A stretch of 64,000 nucleotides of DNA, taken from assembly GCF_014638095.1 (NCBI RefSeq), contig NZ_BMFH01000001.1:2055227-2119226 (forward strand). Reading direction: 5' to 3'. The DNA comes from Muriicola marianensis. Its GTDB lineage: Bacteria > Bacteroidota > Bacteroidia > Flavobacteriales > Flavobacteriaceae. The position numbers were made by a program, and so were the translations under genes. Positions 44,141-51,403 of this stretch are shown one piece after another; within the stretch, counting starts at the first letter, position 1, and every line of letters starts with the position of its first letter. The notes under the pieces were generated by a model. The model saw only the letters and a list, made by a program, of their open reading frames with translations. It had not been told where the DNA came from and ran no database searches.

Positions 44141-44449
44141 TTATTCCTCTGGCAGGAAGTTGATTTTGATGTTACCTTCGATCTGCAGTGTCAACCCGGC
44201 ATCCCGTGCTTCCAGGATCAGATCCTTTACCTGCATTTTGGCAGCTTTTAATTCCTTGATCCTTTGCTCAGAGTGAACAGAATCAATACCAAAACGCTCC
44301 TGAAGGCTCAGGATTTGCATGTTGTGGAATTTGATCTTATCCCCGATAAGGGCGAACAGGATATCAGCGGCTTCCACAGGTGTGTAGGTGCCTTCCACGA
44401 GTTTGATGGTGGTCTGCTCCTTTTGGATTTCTTTTTGTTGAGTTTGCAT
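44141..44449 (-). CDS. Small helical protein of unknown function next to SbtA
   Basis: A 102-residue soluble protein. It is polar at the N-terminus (MQTQQKEIQKEQTTIKLVEG) and has two long predicted helices: TPVEAADILFALIGDKIKFHNMQILSLQERFG, and VHSEQRIKELKAAKMQVKDLILEARDAG. A short strand (IKINF) ends it. It lacks PII features, so it is not SbtB, though it occupies the place a transporter regulator might. I do not recognise the family. It lies between the 54-residue membrane protein and the SbtA gene on one strand. Confidence 0.7.
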   Translation of the reverse strand: MQTQQKEIQKEQTTIKLVEGTYTPVEAADILFALIGDKIKFHNMQILSLQERFGIDSVHSEQRIKELKAAKMQVKDLILEARDAGLTLQIEGNIKINFLPEE

Positions 44450-44477
44450 TTGATGTGTGATTAAAGGATTAAATAAT

Positions 44478-44642
44478 TTACTTTCTGATAGTTACGAGTT
44501 TCATAAAGACGATGCACCCCAGGATGAAGCCCAGTGCGAGAAGCTCTTTGAACATGAGATCATAGTGCATGGAAAGTGCGATGAAACCCAGGAAAAAGGC
44601 CGATCCCAGAGTGAGAGTGATCATTGTTTTTGACGATAGCAT
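44478..44642 (-). CDS. 54-residue membrane protein with two predicted helices
   Basis: An open frame too short for usual gene calling. It begins MLSSKTMITLTLGSAFFLGF and ends FMKLVTIRK. Two hydrophobic stretches (about 8-24 and 34-50) flank a short charged turn (HYDLMFKE), so a helical hairpin in the membrane is likely. It fits precisely between isocitrate dehydrogenase and the 102-residue protein (gaps of 27 and 28 bases), and the bases have codon-like structure. It has no recognised family. The positive C-terminus suggests that the ends face the cytosol. Confidence 0.65.
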   Translation of the reverse strand: MLSSKTMITLTLGSAFFLGFIALSMHYDLMFKELLALGFILGCIVFMKLVTIRK

Positions 44643-44669
44643 ATAGAATTGTTTATGTAATGAATATTC

Positions 44670-46106
44670 TTATTGGCCCTGTCCGAGGGAAAATGCGGGT
44701 TTTCCTTCGAAGGTGTACAGGTTTTCGGTTTTGATCACATCGATCCCGTGGTCGATGGCCTTTTGGAGAAGGGAAACGATCTCCTCTTTGGACACGGATT
44801 GTCCATTGGGATTGGTATACCTGCATCTCCAGTGGTCTGTACAAAAGGTCTCATCGAAGCCTTTTGGCCATACGACGATCCCCCTGTTGGTGATCATGGA
44901 TAAACCGATATTCTCAGTGTTTAATTTTTGTAATCGCTCTGCGATCTCGGAGGCCTTGTAGCCATCCCAGTGCACGAAGAGGTCTACCCCCTGGAGCTCC
45001 TTGTTTGCACCTTGTTTGCGCTTATAGGCGGGAAGTTGCAGAGGGGAACCCTTTTCGTAGGACACTTTTTCGAGTATTTCGGGAGTCTGCCCCAAATGGT
45101 CTATCACGGCCTGGGCGAACTCCCTGGTCCCTACTTTTTTCTTGCTTACCCCTTCCTTATAAATGTCGTAGGTGTGGATCCCTTTTTCTACAGTGGTAAG
45201 CCAGGCGTTCTGGATCTTTTCGGCTACTTCGGTCTGACCTATATGATTCAGCATCATGATGGCTCCCTGCAGCAATCCTGAGGGATTGGCCATATTCTGT
45301 CCGGCTCGTCTGGGGGCAGAACCGTGGATAGCTTCGAACATGGCACAGGACTCACCGATATTGGCAGAACCAGCGAGGCCTACTGAACCTGCGATCTGTG
45401 CCGCCACATCCGAGAGGATATCCCCGTAGAGGTTTGGCATGACAACGACGTCAAAGGCTTCCGGGGTGTCTGCTAGTTTTGCGGCACCTATATCTACGAT
45501 CCAGTGTTCGTTCTCGATATCCGGATATTCTTCCGAGACCTCCTTGAAGACCTGGTGGAACAATCCGTCGGTCTGCTTCATGATATTGTCCTTGGTGAAG
45601 CAGGTCACTTTCTTTCTGTTGTATTTGCGTGCAAATTCGAAGGCGTATCTAACGATCTTCTCACATCCCGGCCTGCTGATCAGTTTAAGGCACTGCACCA
45701 CTTCATCAGTCTGCTGGTGCTCGATCCCAGCGTAAAGGTCCTCTTCATTTTCCCTGATGATCACTACATTCATCTCTGGATGCTTGGTGTCGACAAAGGG
45801 TGAAAGACTGAAACACGGCCTGACGTTGGCGTAAAGTCCAAGCGACTTCCTGGTGGTCACATTCAAACTTTTGTAACCTCCACCCTGTGGGGTGGTGATA
45901 GGGGCCTTCAGGAAGATTTTATTTCGTCTTATGGATTCCCAGGCTTCAGATGAGATACCTGAGGAATTCCCCTGCAGGTAGACCTTTTCGCCTACCTCGA
46001 TCTCTTCGATTTCAAGTTCTGCCCCGGCAGCTTTCAAAATTTCAAGGGTGGCGTCCATGATCTCAGGACCTATTCCATCTCCTTTGGCAACTGTGATTTT
46101 TGTCAT
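44670..46106 (-). CDS. icd: NADP-dependent isocitrate dehydrogenase (long, approximately 480-residue type)
   Basis: Oxidises isocitrate to 2-oxoglutarate and CO2 in the TCA cycle, 478 residues. The catalytic domain starts KITVAKGDGIGPEIMDATLEIL. The substrate loop is TTRKSLGLYANVRPCFSL, the metal ligands are in MPNLYGDILSDVAAQIAGSVGLAGSANIG, and the coenzyme part is FEAIHGSAPRRAGQNMANPSGLLQ. From about 345 a C-terminal domain unlike E. coli Icd follows (QGVDLFVHWDGYKASEIAERLQ), as in the enzyme type shared with Rickettsia. It is divergent from a LysR regulator and is followed by two small unknown genes and SbtA. Confidence 0.93.
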   Translation of the reverse strand: MTKITVAKGDGIGPEIMDATLEILKAAGAELEIEEIEVGEKVYLQGNSSGISSEAWESIRRNKIFLKAPITTPQGGGYKSLNVTTRKSLGLYANVRPCFSLSPFVDTKHPEMNVVIIRENEEDLYAGIEHQQTDEVVQCLKLISRPGCEKIVRYAFEFARKYNRKKVTCFTKDNIMKQTDGLFHQVFKEVSEEYPDIENEHWIVDIGAAKLADTPEAFDVVVMPNLYGDILSDVAAQIAGSVGLAGSANIGESCAMFEAIHGSAPRRAGQNMANPSGLLQGAIMMLNHIGQTEVAEKIQNAWLTTVEKGIHTYDIYKEGVSKKKVGTREFAQAVIDHLGQTPEILEKVSYEKGSPLQLPAYKRKQGANKELQGVDLFVHWDGYKASEIAERLQKLNTENIGLSMITNRGIVVWPKGFDETFCTDHWRCRYTNPNGQSVSKEEIVSLLQKAIDHGIDVIKTENLYTFEGKPAFSLGQGQ

Positions 46107-46178
46107 AGCTTCTGTAAATTTTGGCGCAAAGAACGGACCTTTGATTCATTTATTTTTATTTATATTTACAATGCAATA

Positions 46179-46195
46179 CATAAATATTATTTATG
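46179..46195. promoter_or_regulatory. Perfect palindrome over the LysR start codon (candidate operator)
   Basis: CATAAATA-T-TATTTATG is an exact inverted repeat of eight bases around one centre base; it contains a T-N11-A LysR-type core. It covers the ATG at 46193, and an approximate promoter (TTG at 46141, TATATTTA at 46161) sits just upstream. Self-repression plus control of icd is plausible. Confidence 0.5.
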
Positions 46196-47116
46196 AATTA
46201 TACTTTGCAGCAGCTTAGGATCTTCAAGACAATCGCTGAGACCAAGAGTATTACCAAGGCCTCCGAGGTGCTTCACCTTACTCAGCCGGCTGTGTCCATC
46301 CAGCTTAAAAAACTTCAGGAACAGTTCGATATTCCTCTGACCGAGGTGATCGGCCGACAGTTATATATCACGGAATTCGGGCAGGAGATCGCCCAGGTGA
46401 GTGAACGCATCCTCAATGAGGTACAGACCATTCGCTACCGATCCCGTGCCCATAAAGGTCAACTCGTAGGAACCCTCAAAATCTCTATAGTCTCTACTGC
46501 AAAGTATGTGATGCCGTACTTCCTTTCCGGATTTATGAGAGATCATGAAGGAGTCGACCTACAGATGGACGTCATCAATAAGGCGGGGGTGATCCGGAGC
46601 CTGGAAGAGAATGCGGTCGATTTTGCCCTGGTCTCTGTTTTACCGGAACAATTCGATATAGACATGGTCACCCTCATGAAGAACAAATTATACCTAGTGG
46701 GGAGTAAGGCTCCATTCGAGAAAGGGAAGGCGATAAGAAAATCGGATTTCTCGAAATTGCCTTTTATTTTCAGGGAAAAGGGTTCGGCTACGCGAAGGGC
46801 CATGGTTGACTTTCTGCAGGCTAACGGGATCAGGACCGGGAAGATGATGCAGCTTACCTCCAACGAGGCGGTTAAGCAAGCGGTTATAGCCGGACTCGGC
46901 TATTCCATTATGCCCATTATAGGATTGAAGAATGAACTAAATATGGGCTCCCTCCAAATATTGCCCGTAAAAGGACTGCCAATAAGCACTACCTGGAACC
47001 TGATCTGGTTGAGATCAAAAAAATTCTCTCCTATTGCTGAAGCGTATCTTGAATATGTCAGGGCCGAGAAGGACGCAATTATTCAGGAAAAATTCAAGTG
47101 GTATGAAGGGTATTAA
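46193..47116 (+). CDS. LysR-family transcriptional regulator
   Basis: A 307-residue regulator. The winged helix-turn-helix at 1-60 reads MNYTLQQLRIFKTIAETKSITKASEVLHLTQPAVSIQLKKLQEQF. The effector domain (about 90-295) begins GTLKISIVSTAKYVMPYFLSGFMRDHEGVDLQMDV. The overall look is that of the CbbR/CysB side of the family, whose members sense metabolites or CO2-related signals. It is divergent from the icd-SbtA group across 86 bases, so it most likely controls that group and itself. The effector is not known. Confidence 0.9.
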   Translation: MNYTLQQLRIFKTIAETKSITKASEVLHLTQPAVSIQLKKLQEQFDIPLTEVIGRQLYITEFGQEIAQVSERILNEVQTIRYRSRAHKGQLVGTLKISIVSTAKYVMPYFLSGFMRDHEGVDLQMDVINKAGVIRSLEENAVDFALVSVLPEQFDIDMVTLMKNKLYLVGSKAPFEKGKAIRKSDFSKLPFIFREKGSATRRAMVDFLQANGIRTGKMMQLTSNEAVKQAVIAGLGYSIMPIIGLKNELNMGSLQILPVKGLPISTTWNLIWLRSKKFSPIAEAYLEYVRAEKDAIIQEKFKWYEGY

Positions 47117-47130
47117 CGGACAGGCAGGGT

Positions 47131-47183
47131 CAAAAAAAAAACCGGCCTGCCAAATTCCTTAAGATCGGAATGACAGGACCGGT
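47131..47183 (-). terminator. Terminator of the secreted 118-residue protein gene
   Basis: Arms ACCGGCCTG ... CAGGACCGGT and ATTCC ... GGAAT pair around a short loop. On the minus strand a run of ten T follows. It also stands just after the converging LysR gene. Confidence 0.75.
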
Positions 47184-47199
47184 ATCAGAGAACAAACAC

Positions 47200-47556
47200 T
47201 TATTTTGTTAGCTCACCCGCAGTAAGTGCATCTTCGAGGTAAGCGTCTACAGTTTTAAAATTCCTGAAGAATTTCTTTCCATCAGTACGTCTGAGGGTCA
47301 CTTTCGTATCCCCGTCTGAAGTGTAGGCGAAATCCACCACTTCCACTTCCTTTCCATACACAGTTTTCATGTCTGCAATGCCACCGCGTTTGATAATAAA
47401 ATTCTTTCTGGGGAAAAGGACATATCTGTATTGGTCGGAGACGGGCTCCGCAATGGTCAACAGGGTACCTTTTTCAACGGTGACCTGCTGTTTATCCTGG
47501 GCCTGAAGCGTAAGGCTTCCACCAAGGATGCAAAGTGTTAATAGAAATTGTCTCAT
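47200..47556 (-). CDS. Small secreted protein of unknown function
   Basis: A 118-residue exported protein with signal MRQFLLTLCILGGSLTLQAQ. The mature part (about 98 residues) is probably mainly beta (VTVEKGTLLTIAEPVSDQYRYVLFPRKNFIIKRGG, then VEVVDFAYTSDGDTKVTLRRTDGKKFFRNF). No cysteine motif, lipobox or repeat is present. I do not recognise the family. It stands alone, with its own terminator, between the LysR gene and the TetR operon, on the opposite strand to both. Secretion is all that can be stated. Confidence 0.72.
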   Translation of the reverse strand: MRQFLLTLCILGGSLTLQAQDKQQVTVEKGTLLTIAEPVSDQYRYVLFPRKNFIIKRGGIADMKTVYGKEVEVVDFAYTSDGDTKVTLRRTDGKKFFRNFKTVDAYLEDALTAGELTK

Positions 47557-47609
47557 AGTTATCAGTTTTGTTGTTCAGGTCAAAATTAGGCAAGTTACAC
47601 CACTTAATC

Positions 47610-47664
47610 AAGTAATACTCTTGTTAAAAAATAGTTAAACTATTAAGATATGAAAGTAATACTA
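47610..47664 (+). promoter_or_regulatory. Candidate TetR operator region
   Basis: AAGTAATACT occurs twice (47610-47619 and 47655-47664), flanking a perfect palindrome AATAGTT-A-AACTATT (47630-47644). The second copy abuts the -7 box TATTTTTG at 47666. This layout suits repression of the export operon by its own first gene. Confidence 0.45.
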
Positions 47665-47665
47665 T

Positions 47666-47673
47666 TATTTTTG
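47666..47673 (+). promoter_or_regulatory. Candidate -7 box of the tetR-ABC-hlyD-tolC operon
   Basis: TATTTTTG (TAnnTTTG), 24 bases before the tetR ATG, immediately after the second AAGTAATACT repeat. Confidence 0.55.
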
Positions 47674-47697
47674 CGACAGTAACCAAAGAAACACCGG

Positions 47698-48372
47698 ATG
47701 AAACATCTCTTGCAGACCATCAAGATCGAGGTCAATAACAAGACCTATGTGAAGGATCCGGAGTCGTCTGATCTCGGGAAAAGGATCGTTGAACACAGTA
47801 TCCTGATGATACATGAACTGGGCTTCGACTCCTTCACCTTTAAAAAACTGGGAGATAAGATCGGCTCCAACGAGAGTTCAATTTACCGCTACTTTGAGAA
47901 CAAACACAAGTTGTTACTCTATCTCACCTCCTGGTATTGGGGATGGTTGGAGTATCAGTTTGTATTTGCGACCAACAGTATTTCCAATCCGGCTGAGAAA
48001 TTGCAAAAGGCCATCGAGGTCATCAGCAAGCCGGTAGTGCTCGACGCATCCTTTTCACACATCAACGAAGTGTTGCTCAATGATATCATTATCAATGAGT
48101 ATTCGAAATCATACCTGACCAAAGAGGTTGATAACGAGAATAAGGAAGGCTATTTTGAGATCTACAAGCGCATGGTGATGCGAATGAAAGAGATGATCAC
48201 AGAGGTCTCTCCTGAATATCCCTTCGCGGCGAGTCTGGCAAGCACGGTATTAGAAGGTACCCTGCACCAGTACTTTCTCGTCCAGCATTTTCCTTCACTT
48301 ACGGATTGCGGTGATGAGGTTACACCCACAGAATACTTCACGGACCTTGTTTTTAAATCAATAGACAAGTAA
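47698..48372 (+). CDS. TetR/AcrR-family transcriptional regulator
   Basis: A 224-residue repressor-type protein. An unusually long N-terminal arm of about 30 residues precedes the helix-turn-helix (IVEHSILMIHELGFDSFTFKKLGDKIGSNESSIYRYFENKHKLLLYLTSWYW). The rest is the helical ligand/dimer domain, which shows no detectable relation to characterised regulators. It is the first gene of a tight operon: the ABC gene starts three bases after its stop. It most likely senses a compound exported by the system, or membrane stress. The ligand is unknown. Confidence 0.9.
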   Translation: MKHLLQTIKIEVNNKTYVKDPESSDLGKRIVEHSILMIHELGFDSFTFKKLGDKIGSNESSIYRYFENKHKLLLYLTSWYWGWLEYQFVFATNSISNPAEKLQKAIEVISKPVVLDASFSHINEVLLNDIIINEYSKSYLTKEVDNENKEGYFEIYKRMVMRMKEMITEVSPEYPFAASLASTVLEGTLHQYFLVQHFPSLTDCGDEVTPTEYFTDLVFKSIDK

Positions 48373-48375
48373 GAA

Positions 48376-50043
48376 ATGGCAAAGACTGTACTCACGGCCT
48401 GGCAACGTCTGCTCGGGCTTTTGAAATTGGATAAAAGGGATATTTTCCAGATTTTTTATTACGCGATCTTTGCGGGATTGGTAAACCTGTCCCTCCCTCT
48501 TGGGATACAGGCGATTATAAATCTCATCCAGGGAGCGCAGATCAGCACTTCATGGATTGTACTGGTAATTCTCGTGACCCTGGGTGTGGCTTTTGTGGGC
48601 GTACTGCAGCTCATGCAGATCAGGATTATTGAAAACGTGCAGCAGAAGATCTTTACCAGGGCATCTTTTGAATTCGCCTACAGGTTCCCCAAGATAAAAC
48701 TCAGTGAACTGAGAAATTTCTATCCCCCGGAACTGGCCAACAGGTTTTTTGATACCCTGACGGTTCAGAAAGGTCTGGCCAAGATCCTGGTAGATTTCCC
48801 GGCCGCACTGCTGCAGATCATTTTTGGCCTGATGCTGCTCTCTTTCTACCACCCGTTCTTTATCATTTACGGATTTCTGCTTCTCTTTTTGATCTACCTG
48901 GTCTTCAAGTTTACAGCTCAAAGAGGACTGGAGACCAGTCTTGAAGAATCAGAAAACAAATACAAAGTGGCTCACTGGCTGCAGGAGGTGGCCCGGTCTA
49001 TTCTCAGTTTCAAACTTTCCGGCAAGACCAGCCTGGCCATGGACAAGAATGATGCGCTCGTAGAGAAATACCTGGAAGCAAGGGAGAGCCATTTCCGAAT
49101 CCTCGTGATACAGTTCATACAGATGATCGGGTTTAAGGTGCTGGTAACCGTCGGACTGCTTCTCATCGGAGGTATCCTGGTGCTTAATCAGGAAATGAAT
49201 ATCGGTCAGTTCGTGGCCGCCGAGATCATCATTCTCTTGGTCATCAACAGTGTGGAGAAACTCATCCTGGGTCTCGAGACCTTCTATGATCTGCTGACCT
49301 CTCTGGAAAAATTGGGGCAGGTAGTAGACAAAGACCTCGAGCCTATCGAAGGCGAAAGACCCTTTAAGGAGAACGAATCCTTCCACGTGGAACTCAAAAA
49401 TGTGGAATACGACATTCCGGGAACCAATATCCCTATTATCAGGGATCTGTCAATGACGATCACCCCGGAATGTACCATACAGATCAAAGGGGAAAGCAGT
49501 TCCGGCAAATCAACCCTGCTGAGGCTTATCGCCGGGATCATTGAACCGGACAAGGGTATGATCTATGTGAATAATGTGTCTTTAAAGCAGATATCCCTGA
49601 ATTACTACAGGTCGCACATAGGGCAATCCCTGACAGAAGAGTCTCCTTTTGAGGGAAGTATCCTCGAGAACATCACCTTTGGAGACTCCTCCATTTCCGA
49701 TGAGGATGTGTACTGGGCGCTGGATAAGACCGGACTCACGGATTTTGTCAAAGACCAGCCTGCAGGATTAAGAACTATGCTTTATCCGGAAGGACAGCAG
49801 ATCCCTTATGTAGTGGGTAAAAAGATCGTACTGGCAAGAAGCATCGTTCGCAAGCCCAGGCTTCTTATCCTCAAGGATCCCCTGGACCATTTTAATCCGA
49901 CTGAGGCAGAAAAGATCATAGATTTTCTGTCAGACAAGTCTAACCCCTGGGCGCTAGTCGTGGTAAGTCAGAACTCGAGGTGGACCAGGAAGTGCAACCG
50001 CATCATTACCATGAAAGCCGGCCAAATCATTAACGAAAGCTAA
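48376..50043 (+). CDS. ABC exporter-like protein with degenerate ATPase domain
   Basis: A 555-residue half-transporter. The first 310 residues form the exporter membrane domain with about six helices, beginning DKRDIFQIFYYAIFAGLVNLSLPLG. The ATPase domain keeps Walker A (GESSSGKST, 372-380) and a Q-loop (IGQSLTEESPFEGSILENI). The signature, LSGGQ in active proteins, reads IPYVV in GQQIPYVVGKKIVLAR (473-488). Walker B ends LLILKD in place of LLILDE (aspartate to lysine at 500, glutamate to aspartate at 501). The H-loop histidine region reads VVVSQNSRW. ATP hydrolysis by a normal homodimer therefore looks impossible. hlyD follows after five bases. Confidence 0.88.
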   Translation: MAKTVLTAWQRLLGLLKLDKRDIFQIFYYAIFAGLVNLSLPLGIQAIINLIQGAQISTSWIVLVILVTLGVAFVGVLQLMQIRIIENVQQKIFTRASFEFAYRFPKIKLSELRNFYPPELANRFFDTLTVQKGLAKILVDFPAALLQIIFGLMLLSFYHPFFIIYGFLLLFLIYLVFKFTAQRGLETSLEESENKYKVAHWLQEVARSILSFKLSGKTSLAMDKNDALVEKYLEARESHFRILVIQFIQMIGFKVLVTVGLLLIGGILVLNQEMNIGQFVAAEIIILLVINSVEKLILGLETFYDLLTSLEKLGQVVDKDLEPIEGERPFKENESFHVELKNVEYDIPGTNIPIIRDLSMTITPECTIQIKGESSSGKSTLLRLIAGIIEPDKGMIYVNNVSLKQISLNYYRSHIGQSLTEESPFEGSILENITFGDSSISDEDVYWALDKTGLTDFVKDQPAGLRTMLYPEGQQIPYVVGKKIVLARSIVRKPRLLILKDPLDHFNPTEAEKIIDFLSDKSNPWALVVVSQNSRWTRKCNRIITMKAGQIINES

Positions 50044-50048
50044 CGGAT

Positions 50049-51401
50049 ATGCTCAATATTTCTCCAAATAGACTCAACAGAAAGGTAGACCTGATGCCTT
50101 ACAAGTCTTCTCAGAAGGTATTTCATGAGAGGGACCACAAGCATTTTAACCGTTTTCTGATGGTTTTTTCTTTCATCGGATTGATCGTACTGTTCCTGCC
50201 ATGGACACAGACCATACAGGGGAAGGGATACCTTACCACTTTAAATCCTGAGCACCGGCCTCAGACGATTCAGTCGCCCATACCCGGAAAGATCGAGAAA
50301 TGGTTTGTTAGGGAAGGAGATTTTGTCATGAAAGGCGATACTATCCTCTTCATTTCTGAGATCAAGAATGAATATTTCGATCCCAACCTCATCAACAGAA
50401 CCGGAGATCAGATCCGGGCAAAATCCCAGGCGGTGGTCTCCTATCAGGAAAAGGTAAAGGCCCTGAATGCACAGATCAATGCCTTGGGGCAGGAACGCAG
50501 CCTGAAACTGGAGCAGGCGAGAAACAAACTGCTGCAGGCTAAACTCAAAGTCCAGAGCGACAGTATTGACCTGGAGGCTGCCAAGACGAATATTACCATT
50601 GCTCAGAGGCAGTATGACCGGGTGGTACAGCTGCAGAGCGAAGGGCTGAAGGCCATTACCGACGTGGAGGAAAAAAGGCTTAAACTCCAGGAGACTCAGG
50701 CGAAGCTGATCTCCCAGGAGAATACCCTCCTCGCCTCAAAGAACGAGATCATAAACGCCAATGTGGAGATCAACAGGATAAAGGCAGAATACACCGACAA
50801 GATCTCCAAGGCCCAGAGTGATATGTTCACAGCCCAGTCGAACCAATTCGATTCCGAGGCCCAGGTGACCAAACTCGAGAACGAGTACACCAATTACGAG
50901 ATTCGAAGCCAGATGTACTACATCCGCGCTCCTCAGAGTGGGTATATCAACAAAGCACTGCAGGGAGGTATAGGGGAAACTTTTAAAGAGGGAGACAGGC
51001 TCGTCGGGATAATGCCTTCTGATTATGCACTGGCTGTGGAAACTTACGTGGAGCCAATAGATTTGCCCCTGATACATATTGGCGAAAAGGTACGGATTCA
51101 GTTCGATGGCTGGCCTGCAATCATATTCAGTGGCTGGCCCAATGTGTCCTATGGAACCTATGGGGGGCAGGTGGTCGCCATCGAAACGTTTATCAGCAGC
51201 AACGGGAAGTACCGCGTCCTTTTGGCTCCTGATCCGGACGACCATCCATGGCCGACAGATATCCGGGTGGGATCAGGTGCCAATACGCTGGCCCTGCTCG
51301 AGGATGTACCTATCTGGTTCGAGCTCTGGAGACAACTGAACGGCTTCCCGCCCAACTACTACCAGCCCGAGAATGGCATGGCCCAAAGCGACAAAAAATA
51401 G
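50049..51401 (+). CDS. HlyD-family periplasmic adaptor
   Basis: A 450-residue membrane-fusion protein. One membrane helix lies near 37-55 (FLMVFSFIGLIVLFLPW). The lipoyl/barrel halves are GYLTTLNPEHRPQTIQSPIPGKIEKWFVREGDFVMKGDTILFI and IRAPQSGYINKALQGGIGETFKEGDRLVGI. Between them about 170 residues form a long helical hairpin (QEKVKALNAQINALGQERSLKLEQARNKL ... ISKAQSDMFTAQSNQFDSEAQ). It should link the inner-membrane ABC protein to the TolC-like channel. The tolC gene starts two bases after its TAG stop. Confidence 0.92.
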   Translation: MLNISPNRLNRKVDLMPYKSSQKVFHERDHKHFNRFLMVFSFIGLIVLFLPWTQTIQGKGYLTTLNPEHRPQTIQSPIPGKIEKWFVREGDFVMKGDTILFISEIKNEYFDPNLINRTGDQIRAKSQAVVSYQEKVKALNAQINALGQERSLKLEQARNKLLQAKLKVQSDSIDLEAAKTNITIAQRQYDRVVQLQSEGLKAITDVEEKRLKLQETQAKLISQENTLLASKNEIINANVEINRIKAEYTDKISKAQSDMFTAQSNQFDSEAQVTKLENEYTNYEIRSQMYYIRAPQSGYINKALQGGIGETFKEGDRLVGIMPSDYALAVETYVEPIDLPLIHIGEKVRIQFDGWPAIIFSGWPNVSYGTYGGQVVAIETFISSNGKYRVLLAPDPDDHPWPTDIRVGSGANTLALLEDVPIWFELWRQLNGFPPNYYQPENGMAQSDKK

Positions 51402-51403
51402 GA

